From contig CM064861.1 in assembly GCA_032719365.1 (NCBI GenBank), positions 79,604,863 to 79,668,862 of the forward strand: a stretch of DNA of 64,000 nt, in the 5' to 3' direction. The stretch is from Prinsepia uniflora. Taxonomy: Eukaryota > Streptophyta > Magnoliopsida > Rosales > Rosaceae. The translations under genes and the position numbers were made by a program. The notes beneath the pieces were generated by a model. The model saw only the letters and a program-made list of their open reading frames with translations, made no database searches and was not told the origin of the DNA. Positions 35,582 to 47,100 of the stretch are shown piece by piece; within the stretch, counting starts at the first letter, position 1, and each line of letters opens with the position of its first letter.

Positions 35582-36418
35582 TCAATAATCAGGCATGAGG
35601 TGGCTGATCTTACTTTCTTCAAGAGCCATCTTGCGCTCTGTAATTTTCAACCATATACACACACCGGTGAAACTGAGCACCAAGCTCGCAAACCCACTTC
35701 CCAATCCGATCCCAACAATGGCCAAAACCGAAAGCCCTTTGTTTTTTAAAGGGGGCAAAGGGTACCCATAAAGGTCCTTGTTCCCCTCAAAGGACGTCGC
35801 ATTGAATCTCGGCAAGTTCCCACTCCGATTCCCCAAAGAAACCGGTATCGGACCCGAAAGCTTGTTGCCTGAAACGTCGAAAGCCGAAAGGCGAACGAGA
35901 AGCCCCAATTGCTGAGGGATCGGGCCAGTGAGCAAATTGTCGTGGAGATCAATGACGTTGAGGTAAGCGCACAATGTGAGCTGAGGCGGGATTGGACCCT
36001 GCAGCCGATTCGACGAGAGGTTCAACACGGCCAGGTTGACCAAGTATTGGAGGTCCGACGGAATTGGACCGGAAAGAAAGTTTGAGGAGAGGTCGAGGGC
36101 CTGTAGGTTGGTGCAGTTCGCTAGAAATGGCGAGATTGAGCCGCGCAAGGAGAGGTTGGTGAGGGAGAGCTTGTAGATTCGGCCATTGTTGCAGGTGGCG
36201 CCTTGGAGGTAGGAGGTGAAGCCGCTACATGGATTTGCGAAGGTGGATTTGGTCCAGTTTTGGAGGGACCTTGTTGGGTCTTGAATGGATTGGCTGAGAT
36301 GGGTTAGGCAAGCTTCGTCGCTTGGATCTGATGACGTAAGCCGAAAAACGGCACTGTTCAACACAGTTAAGAATAGCAGAGCACAGGCACAAGTCTTCGG
36401 CTTAGCAGCACCACCCAT
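35582..36418 (-). CDS. RLP44: Receptor-like protein 44 (LRR receptor-like protein without kinase)
   Basis: A single uninterrupted 278-codon frame. Residues 1-30 form a signal peptide with hydrophobic core CALLFLTVL. Residues 31-80 are the N-terminal LRR cap with paired cysteines (CSGFTSY, ATCNNGR). About 81-200 hold four plant-type LRRs (LDLSSN, LNLSSN, IDLHDN, FDVSGN, each with GPIP). 200-225 are a juxtamembrane segment with N-glycosylation sites. 230-257 form one membrane helix (GIGLGSGFASLVLSFTGVC). A short cytoplasmic tail ends LMPDY. No kinase follows. Length and layout match Arabidopsis RLP44 (about 274 residues, also intronless), which links cell-wall pectin sensing to brassinosteroid and phytosulfokine signalling at the plasma membrane through BAK1 and BRI1. 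The first ATG gives the full signal peptide. This is the only intact host gene in the window. Confidence 0.95.
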   Translation of the reverse strand: MGGAAKPKTCACALLFLTVLNSAVFRLTSSDPSDEACLTHLSQSIQDPTRSLQNWTKSTFANPCSGFTSYLQGATCNNGRIYKLSLTNLSLRGSISPFLANCTNLQALDLSSNFLSGPIPSDLQYLVNLAVLNLSSNRLQGPIPPQLTLCAYLNVIDLHDNLLTGPIPQQLGLLVRLSAFDVSGNKLSGPIPVSLGNRSGNLPRFNATSFEGNKDLYGYPLPPLKNKGLSVLAIVGIGLGSGFASLVLSFTGVCIWLKITERKMALEESKISHLMPDY

Positions 36419-36600
36419 CTAGACAACAAATTTGTGATAAATATCGGAACTTTTTCACAACCCTTTGTGATTTTCCGATCTGGGATTTTGGGCTTGGGAG
36501 ATAATTGAGAGCTTTGTGCCCGTTTGGTTGATTTTCAAGGTTTTGGGATTTTGGGTTCTGGAGAGAGAGAGAGAGAGAGAGATATTGGTACCAAATGGTA
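36419..36600 (-). promoter_or_regulatory. RLP44: RLP44 5' UTR and proximal promoter
   Basis: The region upstream of the start codon on the minus strand contains a (CT)11 run at 36561-36582. Pyrimidine runs near the transcription start are common in plant leaders. No clear TATA box was fixed. Confidence 0.45.
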
Positions 36601-37023
36601 CCTTGTGGGTGTGACTATTTTTTGGGTCTTATTTTCTGTGTTGTAAAATGGAAAGGGCACAGCTTTAGAAACAAAAATAAGAAAGAAAAGTTGGGAGATG
36701 TTGGTGTTATTGAAAAGTTGGGAGATGTTGGTGTTATTGAATCCTGTAATATTCTGTTATGGAAGAGCAGATTAGTAATGTATATAAAAAACAGAGAGCG
36801 AGAGAGACACGTGAGTAGAGGAACTGTACATTCTATGCTGAAGCCCGAAGGAGAGAGAGGGTGGGAGGCACTAAAAACTTCAAGTTGGATATATGGTGTC
36901 TGGAAAGATGAAAATATCGATATCGACGGATATATCGTTAGTCAAATTTACGGATATCTCGCCCCAAATATCGATATCGATATCGATATCGATATCGATA
37001 TCGTTTACGGTCAACAAAAATGA
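36595..37023 (+). repeat. Simple and tandem repeats upstream of RLP44
   Basis: A 29-base unit (AAGTTGGGAGATGTTGGTGT...) is duplicated at about 36688-36745. An ATATCG microsatellite spans 36968-37003, with degenerate copies from 36916. These keep a 142-codon frame open by chance, ending in an Asp-Ile run; it has no domain and is not called as a gene. Confidence 0.6.
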
Positions 37024-37029
37024 CGGAAA

Positions 37030-37570
37030 TTCGATCTAAAAGTTGGAAATTTGAAATGAAATTTTGGAAAAAACTTAAGTACCCAATGATGGTTATATAT
37101 GACTAATAAAAACTATAAAATGAACTTAATATAATAAATATATGATGAATAATATGATACAATAGAATTCTGCCGATGATTAGTAATAAATTTTTTTTAA
37201 TTTAAATATAAATTGAAGTGAATTACTATAATTGAATGTTAATATAATTAAAAACATAACAATAAGCATAAAAAAATTTGAATGGAAGAAAAATTATAAA
37301 ATGAGTAAATATATTTAAAATTGAAAAAAAAAATAGAGTCAATATTTGTTAAAAAATTGGAAAGTATTGATGTATTTAAAATTGGAAAAAAATGATAAAT
37401 ATAGTTGAAAATAAGGCAAAAAATGAGAAAAAAACATTAGGAAGTTGGATAAAAACATTAGCTAGCAAACAAAAAATTAGCAAGTAGGATAAAAAATTTG
37501 CAAGCAGAAAAAAAAAATTAACAAGCAGAAAATTAAATTAGCAAGCAGAAAATTAAAAAAAAAACGTTAG
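37030..37570. other. AT-rich intergenic sequence
   Basis: Very AT-rich, with A and T runs. From about 37440 it turns into short repeats of ATTAGCAAGCAGAAAA. No gene or element ends are seen. Confidence 0.5.
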
Positions 37571-37573
37571 AAT

Positions 37574-37644
37574 GAGCTGCCTGGGGTCGAACCCAGGTGG
37601 CTTGAAACCTAAAACCAGCACAAACCAACTCTACTAACAAGCCA
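37574..37644 (-). repeat. tRNA-like (Pol III box) repeat, copy 1
   Basis: On the minus strand this reads like a degenerate tRNA: an A-box-like TAGTAGAGTTGG, then a perfect T-arm CTGGG-TTCGACC-CCCAG (B box GGTTCGA). The 7-base acceptor ends do not pair (TGGCTTG against GCAGCTC), so it is not a functional tRNA. A tRNA-derived SINE or tRNA pseudogene is the likely origin. Confidence 0.5.
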
Positions 37645-37727
37645 TATTATACATTAGTAAGCGGAAAAAAAATTAACAAGCAGAAAATAAAATTAGCAAG
37701 CAGAAAATAAAAAGAATGTTAGAATTA

Positions 37728-37797
37728 GCATGCCTGGGGTTGAACCCGGGTGGCTTGAAACCTAAAATCAGCACCAACCAACTCAGCTGACAAGCCA
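37728..37797 (-). repeat. tRNA-like (Pol III box) repeat, copy 2
   Basis: A direct repeat of copy 1 at a spacing of 154 bases, including the flanking ATTAGCAAGCAGAAAA tract. The D-arm-like AGCTGAGTTGGTTGGTGCT has AGC/GCT pairing, and the T-arm reads CGGGTTCAACCCC. The acceptor again fails to pair. Confidence 0.5.
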
Positions 37798-37819
37798 TAT
37801 TGCAAACATAAGCAACTGA

Positions 37820-38855
37820 CTAATATATAAAGTATAAATATTAACTTAAAAGCAGTCATCCCCAACCTCCCGCGGGTCTGCGATTCGGGTTTTTTTGACC
37901 CGGCGGCATGACCCGACTGGTTTAAGCTCCTTTTACGTCCGATTTTCACCCAATTTAGGTCTATCTTAATTGTTTTAAGTAAATAATTAGATCTATATCC
38001 TTAAAACAAGAAAAAAGAGCGAAATTTCGTGAGATATCTTCCCCCCTCTTATGTGTCGCCGGCTGGAAATCACGATATATCGTCGATTCCGGCGACATTT
38101 ACATCCATGGGTGTGTGAATGGGTATTATCCAATATTGGTGGTGAATTTTTTTTTTATCCAATATTGGTGGTGAAGAAATTAGAAATTTAAGTGTTTGAC
38201 GCGAGGAAGAACTTGGGGTGGGCCAATCTCCTAGGTGGGGGCGGCAACCTGCACATATAAGGGCGCAAGATAGTGACAATACCAGGGGTATTGTCGTCAT
38301 TTTCGGAGTTTGAATCCTGGAGAGTTGCACTGCCGCAGGACAGGCAAATTCATGTCTTGTCTTTGTAGAATTTATCAAAAATAACAACATAACTTTTAAA
38401 TTCATAAATATTATTTTTTTATAAAACTTTCATAAATAGTAGAAATCTCAATTTAAAAAGACTTAAATATCTTTGTATTAAAAATAATTACACTTAAAAG
38501 AGAATATTACTAAAAACTACTTCTAATAGAATATTGAATCTTAATTTATTTCCAAAATGCAAAATTATAATAATGTACTTTAAGAACTCGGGTTATATTA
38601 GTTATGCTTTATCTAAAGTTATAATTTGTTATTAACATCATTAAAAATGTTAAGATGACAGTATTCTTATAAATTTTTGTAAGAATAATTAAAATATTTA
38701 ATATATTTTATTCATTTTATATTATTTTTTAAAAAAAAACTTATAAATAATTTTAAATACCATTCATTCCTTCCCCCAACCGACTAAAATCTAGAACTCT
38801 TCTATTCTTTTTTCTTTTTTTGTGGAAAAACAACAAACACCTCATAGGCAAAACC
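37820..38855. other. Intergenic sequence with small duplications
   Basis: Includes a 20-base direct duplication of TATCCAATATTGGTGGTGAA (38127-38175) and an AT-rich part (38400-38760). No reliable gene; the minus frame at 38070-38405 has no domain. Confidence 0.45.
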
Positions 38856-39023
38856 ATGAAGGTAAAGAACAAAGGCAATGTCCACCCATCCAACCCCTTC
38901 TCCTCTGCGTCTTCTGCTTTAGATGAGTTTGTTCTCTCTGTGCTTTATCTTCTCCAACTGCCATTCTTGATCTGGACTCAGTTCTATATCGGGAGGATCG
39001 CGAGGTATAGGCTCAACTCATAA
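38856..39023 (+). pseudogene. Truncated first-exon fragment of a host gene
   Basis: The frame from ATG at 38856 reads MKVKNKGNVHPSNPFSS..., a Ser-rich basic start, then FVLSVLYLLQLPF before stopping at 39023. The beginning resembles an uncharacterised plant family starting MK..NKGKVHPSPSSS followed by LSVLKLLPAAILAL. After LSVL the similarity persists only with frameshifts, and sequence past about 39030 is repetitive. I infer a decayed host gene cut by transposon insertion. The family match rests on memory. Confidence 0.35.
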
Positions 39024-39559
39024 CTTGATCCATGAAAATAACCCCTAACGCGAGGTATAGGCTCAACTGGTCGGCCTGACTAAATACCAAGAAGGCATGC
39101 CTTAGCAACCATCAAGTCCCTCAGTTGACCAAACAAGCCCCGCTTAAACTAATCAAGGCTATACCTACCATATCTGCTCGGCCAGAACACTCCAACCATC
39201 TTCATAATCGCAACAACAATGCCAGAACAGTATATGCCGATCATACAAGATCGGCCAACCAACAGATTGGCCTGATCATTCCCTCGTTACACCGAGAAAT
39301 CAATAAGAGGCCAACCAAAAAACATGTCGACCACATCTGGTCGCCCGAGCTCACTGACATATCAAAAATGTTGCCCAGGACCACACTAGAATACGTGTCA
39401 ACTCCTAAAGGCCACGAAATTTATCCCACATCGATAAACACCAATAACCATATTCAATTCTACTATAAATACAAGCCTCCAAAAGGTAATGACCATCTTG
39501 CCCTCACACTTTCTAAATTACTACAGTAACCTTCCCAGTTAATCTTACCTAAGCTTCAT
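39024..39559 (+). other. Repeat-derived fragment with a TATA box
   Basis: The phrase CGCGAGGTATAGGCTCAACT occurs twice (38998 and 39049), marking a junction duplication. TATAAATA at 39464-39471 with a following CA-rich leader resembles an LTR core promoter. No end motifs could be placed. Confidence 0.4.
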
Positions 39560-40518
39560 AGACTATTAGGCCAACACCATGATTGAATTGATGGTCTTGT
39601 GGAAACTGCTTTGTGAAAGCTATGTCTCGGGCATAGGCCATTTTGAAATGTTTTGACTTGGTTTAAAGTCAAAGATTGTTTGAAACTAATGTTTTGGGCG
39701 TAGGCTCGGTTTGATAATGGTATTTGACTTAGAATGTAAGTCATGGATGGTTTTGAAAGGTTTTGGGATGCAATCCCCGGACGGTTTTCATTTTGATTAT
39801 GATGAGTTCCCAGATGGTCGAAGCTAGGGGGTTTCCCATACGACTGGAGCTTGGGGTGATTGTTTCCCAAACAGCCGAAGCTAGGGGTATTCCCAGACGG
39901 CTGATGCTCGGGGTATTTGTTTCCCAGGCAGCCAAAGCTATGGGTGTTGCTAGATGGTATCTGTGTTCCTAGGCAGCCAAAGCAAGGGTTGTTCCCAGAC
40001 GGCTGATACTCGGAGTTATTGTTGTTTCCTACGCGTAGTGCTAACATGATATTGTAATATTATGACTGATGTTTGTGTATTTGTGAGTAGTGTTGTTTGA
40101 TTATTGTGATTGATATTTGAGTACGAGTGACTAGTATTATTATTTATGGTCATTATGACTGGTTTGATGTTGATGGTTGTGTCCAGATGGTTTTCATGTG
40201 ATTTGGCTTGAGAACTGATTGTTCATGTGTTTTACTCTATGCATGCATGTTTTATAACTAGAAGGTAAAAAAGTTCGTTTTGAAATGTTTTTTCAAACGA
40301 TGTTATGTTTGTCCACTCACACTTTTGTTGTTTTGATGACCCTTTAGGTCGTGGCACGAAGATTGGGGCTGCTCAAGAGGCGGAGGCATGAGTGACAATC
40401 AATATAGCCATCCCTTATCTGACAAGTGTTGAGGGTGTTTTCGAAACTTCAATTGACTTGTCAGATGGGAGCATGACCGAGCTCAGTTATTAAAGTACTT
40501 TTGGGATGGGTCCTGTCA
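39560..40518 (+). repeat. 3' part of an LTR (54916-type family), truncated on the left
   Basis: From about 39690 to 40518 it aligns with 56930-57739: a CCCAGACGG-CGAAGCTAGGGG repeat zone, GTCCACTCACAC (40312), GATGACCCTTTAGGTCGTGGCAC, and the terminus TTGGGATGGGTCCTGTCA. The 5' part is missing and no target duplication can be defined. Confidence 0.65.
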
Positions 40519-41008
40519 GGAAGCATCTGATCGATCGCATTGTTCCTTCTTGCAAATTAGAGCAGACTTCAAAGTTTTGATCGATTTCATGTTTTCAAGA
40601 ATCAGATTTTTTTTGTTGAATACGTAATTGGTGCATTATGTATGTGTAATCCATATGGAGGAATAGTGTTGCAGGCGCATAGCACTGTTTAGATTGATGG
40701 ACGCATCTTAAGGCATCTCAAGTGCCTATAAAAGGGGCTAGAATTCCTCATTTTCCACTTTTGTACAAAGAGTTTATCAGGGCACCGAATTGCTGCCGAT
40801 CAATCTGGTCATCTGCCGATTAGATTTGAATTAGAAGCCCACTTCCGAACAGAGTTCTTGTCCTCCGATCAGATGGCACTTGAGATAATTTTTTGCCTTT
40901 GTTGTGATTTTTTTCTTTTTCAGTTGGACTAGTGGTGTGCTTAGTTATAGTTTCCCTTTTTCTTTCATTTGTAGATATGAGAGTCTAAATAAACTAGTGG
41001 ATCTGGGG
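40519..41008 (+). other. 5' flank and leader of a plus-strand transposon gene, split by LARD-2
   Basis: Sequence from here resumes after LARD-2 at 50542. TATAAAAGG (40727-40735) lies about 60 bases before a leader-like stretch with a T-rich tract near 40910. It is probably the promoter and leader of the pseudogene at 50799-51510. Confidence 0.45.
40727..40735 (+). promoter_or_regulatory. TATA box
   Basis: TATAAAAGG is a canonical plant TATA box, upstream of the decayed transposon ORF once LARD-2 is removed. Confidence 0.5.
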
Positions 41009-41013
41009 GCAGA
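41009..41013. repeat. Left target-site duplication of LARD-2 (GCAGA)
   Basis: GCAGA immediately precedes the 5' LTR and is repeated at 50537-50541. Confidence 0.9.
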
Positions 41014-41529
41014 TGTAACGACCCGTCCCAAATTCCTAGATTAGATTAGTGACTAATCACGATTAGTAGGGCTAATCTGCGCTTAGTAGAGCGAAATCGG
41101 ACGAACGGTGCGAAATGACCGTTTTGCCCGTGATGGTGGCAAAACGTTGACTTTTAAATCGGGCAGTCAAATGGACTTTGACCGATGACCGTGACGTATT
41201 TCGTAACGTCACGAGTTCATAGACAGGTGGCACGTTCAATTCCGACGTTCGTAGAAGAAGTTATGACGTTCGGAAGCCCAAGGGCATTTTGGTAATTTGG
41301 GTGAATAGGAGGTCAAAAGTTGACTTTTTGACCGGGAGGTCCGATGGCCGAGGGCCGAAGACCGTTACGTAGATAAGGACGATACGAATCCATAGGCAGG
41401 CGGCACACTGAAATCGGACTTCAAACGGGAGAGTTACGGGTCACGGAAGTTCGATTTCACTATGCACGAACTTCGAGACGGGGACGTTTCGGCGAAATCT
41501 GATTGGGTGGATATTTTGGTGGGGCCCAT

Positions 41530-41555
41530 GGATGAGTGACAAGTGTCACTCATCC
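41530..41555. repeat. 26-base LTR palindrome (LARD-2 5' LTR)
   Basis: Identical to the palindrome at 5989-6014: arms GGATGAGTGACA and TGTCACTCATCC around AG. Confidence 0.75.
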
Positions 41556-42290
41556 CATTGCTTTGATCCCCCAAAATGTGGATCTAAATAATTAAATATT
41601 ATTATTTTAATTATTTTATAATTTAACCTAACAACTATTAATCATAACCATCCATTTCAACCCTACCTTTTAATCCTCACCATCAATCTCTCCTTCTCTC
41701 ATCAGCCATCTCCTTCATCTTTGTTCATCCTTCCACCCGAAACCCCATAACACCATTTTCTCCATTTTCTTCCTTTTCCTTCAAAAACCAAAACACACAA
41801 TCACACTTCACCCTTCATCACTTGCATGAGCTGGGAATGACCGTGGGGGAAGGGTGAAGGCCTGAGGACGGAAAGGATGGACGGTGGCCCACGGTGGAGG
41901 ACACGGCGGAGGAGAACCCGTGAGGTAAGGAAATTTCAAAAATTCGAAATTGGGTTTTAATGGGTTTTACTCGATTCCATTAATTGGGTAAGGTTTCTAG
42001 GACACCCAGGAGATGAATGGGATTGATTTCGAGGCATTAGACGGCCTGGAACAGCCGTGAACGGCGGGAGAAGTCACGGCCGCCATGGCCAAGCTCGAAG
42101 GTATGGTTTTCGGTGTTTTCCTTCCATTTTAATGTCGTAGAACCCTAGGTTAGGATTAGAGGATGAAAATGGGACAAACGGGAAGCATTTTGGTGGTCGG
42201 ACGGCGGAGAACCGGCCGGGTCAAGCCGCGGGTCACGGCGACCCGGTTGCAGACATTCGGGTCGACCCGCGAGGAGGCAGGGATGACTGA

Positions 42291-42452
42291 TGACGTCATC
42301 CTGATGACGTCATCATGTCAGGGATGACGTCATCATGTCAGATCTGACAATGTCAGACTGACATGTCAGACAATGGGCCAATGGGAGCGTGACACGTGTC
42401 ACTGTCAGGGGCTGTCAGTGATGACGTCATGCTGACGTCAGCGATGACGTCA
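42291..42452. promoter_or_regulatory. TGACGTCA cluster (six sites) and G-box, LARD-2 5' LTR
   Basis: Six TGACGTCA palindromes and one CACGTG, same arrangement as 6748-6909. Confidence 0.6.
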
Positions 42453-44094
42453 GCAGGTACTGTAGCAGGCGCGTGAAGCCCACGCGCAGCCACTTCAGGC
42501 GGCGCGTGAGGGCGCGTGGCAGGGAATCTGGGGAAGGTTCCAACATACGAAATCTTCTATTCGATGTAACGAACATTTTGAGACTGGTTTCGTGTCGATC
42601 GGATACCGTCTCGATATGTTTCGGGGCATCGGAAGGTTTAGGTTCGGGATTAAAAATAGTTAAAAATACGGGAAATTTACGGGGCTTTGGTAGGAGGTTA
42701 ATTAAGTAGTTAGTAACCTTCTATTACGATTTGGACAGGATTGGGAGTCCCGGTGACGGTGATCGGCTCGGGGAGCCGTATGGCACGCAAATCGAGGCGG
42801 CAGCTCGGACGGTCTGTGAGTGGACCTTGTTTTCTAAATTGGTGCATGCATAAATGTTTATTATATGTTTATTTACTTGTTTGATGATGCCATGGGTGCA
42901 TTTGTATGTGGTTACGTATAAGCACGTATTTCGAGGTTTCGGCCTTATACGGTGCTTATACGGGTCTATTTCTTTATTGATTTAAATGAATTGGATTTGG
43001 ATTTCAAAAGGATAAACTCGGGTATGAGACCCATTTGGTTTTGTCTCGGGCATATGACCTCAGATATCGGGCACGGTGTCCAACTGATGTCCTATGTTCG
43101 GGTACGAGACCCAGTCACTTTACGGTTTTGATTTCAGGTCAGAGAACCTTAAATGGATTCCCAGGTTCATGACGGTTTATGGGAACCGGCATGAACCCTT
43201 GTTGGTTATTACGGTACATGACGGTTTATGGGAACCGGCATGTTACCTCGGTTATGTTATTACGGTACATGACGGTTTATGGGAACCGGCATGTTACCTG
43301 ATTATGGATATTATGGATCATGTCGGTTCAGGGGAACCGGTCATGAATGTTTATGTTATGTATATATATGTTCGTCTACCTTCCTTTACTTCTATTATCT
43401 CCTCCGGGGAGGGTCGTTGGCCTGGGTGGACCCCGGAGTAGTCACGGAGCACCGACTGAGTGGAGTCACCCCCCAGTTGGGTTCCTTACTCTCAGGAAGG
43501 CTATGGTTACTATTACCTCGGGTAGGGTCAGTGGTCTGCGGACATTGAACTTGACCTCGAGATGACTCGGATTGAGACCCGGGTAGCGCGCGCGTGGCTT
43601 TGGATACCGTGACAGGATTGGTTGTGTGACTTATATATATGTATGTGATGGATATATGATATATGATATGTGGTGTGTACAGGTGTGCACAGGATTTGGG
43701 CAGTGGCCCATATGGTCATTTTTATTGTGGTCCTTTCGACCTTAGTTTATATCTGCTTTGGGCTTAGTCCCACATATGGTTGTTTTGGATAAATGGTTTT
43801 CGAATGCATGCATGCTTTTAGTGGAGGGTACAAATATCTTCCTTATTAAATGTTTTTATAACTCTTTGTTTTGTCCACTCACAGTTTTTAATGTTTTGAC
43901 TGCCCTTTAGGTTGACATCGGATGTGGACTATAGCAGGGACCGAGATATCACATACTTCCTCCGGATCCTGGCGTACTCTGATAGCCCGGGAGGGCAAAG
44001 GACGAAAATATCCTTTGTCTGACACTTCGTGTCAGACGGGAGCAGGGTCATCCCGCACTAATCCCGGGGGGGATTGGGATGGGTCCTGTCAACG

Positions 44095-44106
44095 TGGTAT
44101 CAGAGC
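44095..44106 (+). other. Primer binding site of LARD-2
   Basis: TGGTATCAGAGC, three bases after the LTR terminus; complementary to the 3' end of tRNA-iMet. Confidence 0.95.
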
Positions 44107-47100
44107 GGGGTTGTCTCTATTCGAGCAACCGTGTAGCTCTTGGAGTATGTACGCAGGTCGAGGATGTGATATCTCAAGGGGCTGCAGTCCGTGGTCAACC
44201 TGATTGTCGGGGTGCCGGTACGATAGTTAGTAGGATTGGCAAGCCTTGGTTCGGCACTCGATGCCGGGGTAGCCATGGTTCTGTCAGGGTTGGCAGTGTG
44301 GAACCCTACGGAAGGCTTAACGTAGTATTACGTTAGAGTTTTGGATCGTGAGACGGTTAGTTGGGATCGTCTTTCACGATGTCGTAGGATCGGTTCCGAC
44401 GACTGGTTTGGAGTTGCGACCACTCGATGGTCGGACTTGGGTTGGGTTAAATGGATTTACTGCGGTCGGCAGTTAGTTGTCGATTTCGGGGAATCCTAGT
44501 TGGATTGTCGGTAGGATTGGATTGACGTTTTTACGATGTCAAGACCGCGGGGTCGGTCAGGTTGTTGATGTTACTGCTTTTCGCAGTTGGGTTCCGAGGA
44601 ACTCTAGGTGTGATTGTGGAACCCTACCTTGGTAGGTATGGTTCGGGAAGGCGAGTTGACTGGTGGTTTGACTTGGACGACTATTCGGATTTGGATTCGG
44701 TAGTCGGTCTAGTCATGTCAGCTTGTGTTGGGACTGCACTTCGCAGTCAGGGTTGTACGTATCGGTTAGACCGAGTTGGTTGTCGTGCTACTTCAGTTGT
44801 GGGTTGGTGCAACTAAGGTCGTGGATGACCTGGTAGACGACAATGGTTTAGTCAAGTTACGACAGGATAGAGATTGTTGGACAAGTTACCAGGGTTGGTA
44901 CTTGTCGATGGAATCCCTGAGTGGGATACAGAGTAGTTAGTACGGGCGATTGATTCCGTTGGATACGGAGTCTGGATATAGCGATGTCTGGTAGTTAGGT
45001 CTGCACGAGTGTGGGGCCGGCGCTACTACCGAGAGTGGTTATAGTTACGATTGTTGGGGATCGGGGACGTTCGGGGAACGTTTTCCTTTTCTCGCATGAG
45101 TTGTCAGGGTGACTGTACCCAGAGTTGTCAGGTACGAGGGAGACAGAGTTTCTCCTATACGAGCAGAGGTACGCGATCGTCACTTGGTATGAGCGGAGAT
45201 CCAGGGTGTCAGTTTTGCACACGGTGTGCTAGCGTCAGTACTGATGCTAGTGAGGATGCTTGTGTGCTGATGCTGACAGGTGGTAGTGATGGTGCTGGTA
45301 CTCGTGCTAGTGCTAGTGCTGGTGTCGGTGCGGGTGATTGTGATGACGGTGAGTCACGAGTCGGGATGTGGCTCTGACGAGATGGGCATTTGTTCGGTAT
45401 CTGTGGTTCCAGAGTGGACCTCAGATAAGGTTAAAGTGGTTAAGGGACACGTGGTTGATGTCCGGGTATGTTGTTTCCAATCTTGTTGGAACTTCGGAAT
45501 CGCGGGAGTTTGCGATTGAGGTGACGAGAGGAATACGGGTTTTCCGCATTGGTATCGGCTATTTCGACGTCATTTTGGGTGACTTCTCAGATTCTACCAT
45601 GAATGATGATGGTAGATGACGTTGATGATATAGATGTTGTTGGTTGCCACTAGTACACTGATCGTGTATTGGTTGGTGGACCCGAGATATGTTCTGAATC
45701 ATCAGGAGGAGATGAGTATATCGAAGTTAGGTGACTGAGATTCCTCATTCTCTACTTGGTGGCAGACGATGTCAGGTTACCTGACGTGGTGCGTGCATTG
45801 AGTGTTGTTTGCATTCACGTAGGATGGATTATTCGATCATTCTTGATTTTTCCTCGGTGGAATGACAAGGATCGATACGAGGTAATCAGTGGTAACCCAC
45901 AGTCTGGGCGTGTCTCATCGTTGACTAATCTGTTTAGATGTGGGGAATGGTTGAGGACTTTGGACGTCGTGACGATCGGGGATCGTGACGTCTATGGTCG
46001 GTTGACGTAGTGTTGGATCTGGATTGTGATTTGGATGTCCAGATAGGTGGAGCGTTTATTACTCTTACTTGGATGTTGAGTGAAGCATGATGGGACTGAA
46101 CTTCTTTTCGAGGTAAATCCCATATGGCTTATTACTCGCCTGAGTAGTTGTCCGATGAGTAGGTGTCTGACGAGGCCGGATTTTGTCTGACCTAGTGTTG
46201 TGTTGATGTTGGAATTGACTTACCTATGAAGTCAATCATTGGTAATAGGGTAATCGGTTTAGCGGGTAACCGATAGGTTTGGTTTTGGTACGTCTCGGTA
46301 GACGTGAACGATATTTCAGGTTTTGGAATCAGATTTCTGGATGACGATTCAGGATTTGATTTTGAAACTTGAAAGAGGATTTCTGTATTTGGGTTTTGGA
46401 ATCGGATTCTGGGTGACGATTCAGGATTTGATTCTAGAGCTTGACTATAGATTTTCTTTTATGGATTTGGGTTCGGAATGGTTATTCCTAAAACTAGATT
46501 ATGGAATGATGATTTCGGATTTGAATTTGGACATGATTATGGATATGATTTCTGGGTTTGGATTCGGGATTTCTTACGAAATTGCGGATTCGGATTCGGA
46601 TTTGGAAATAGATAATGGGTTGGAGTTTCGATTTGTCTAGATCGGACAGATGGACTCCATAATTGAAACGTGATTGACTACAACCTAGGTGGTTGTAGGC
46701 TGATTGATGGGTAGTTATATGTACCTTGTTCATTGTTCGAGGTACGACGCCGGGCAGACTTGGGATGTCTGGTGACGGTATATAGGTTATACCAGTGGTA
46801 CGTTGGAGAGCGTGTTGGTAGTCAGCATGGTTCCGATACCATTGGAGTAGTCGGGGTCGTGGACTGGACGTTGGATACTGTGCATTGGGTCATGGTATTT
46901 CTGATGGGTCTAGTTACTCACAGATTGAGTGAAAGGCTGTGTGGGTAAGTGTTTACTCCTGGTTGGGTCCGTTGGTGGTTAGTGTAACCACGAGTGTGTG
47001 TCATATCAGTTTGCGACTGACAACTGTCAAGTACTGACAGTTTGTAGGAGGTGTCAGCGTGGATCATGGTGTGAGGTCTGATGACTCCCAGTGGGAGCAG

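Larger units (their letters stand above)
41014..44091 (+). repeat. 5' LTR of LARD-2 (3078 bases)
   Basis: TGTAACGACCCGTCCC to GGGTCCTGTCA. It holds the U3 duplication, a palindrome at 41530-41555, TGACGTCA cluster 42291-42452, GTGAGTGGAC inverted pair (42824-42835 with 43873-43884), and three copies of a GGTTTATGGGAACCGGCATG subrepeat near 43180-43300. Confidence 0.95.

Noticed and set aside
36595..37023. 142-codon frame ending in an Asp-Ile run
   Set aside because: Created by a 29-base duplication and the ATATCG microsatellite.
37574..37644. Functional tRNA gene
   Set aside because: The T-arm is perfect but the acceptor ends do not pair and the anticodon arm is poor.
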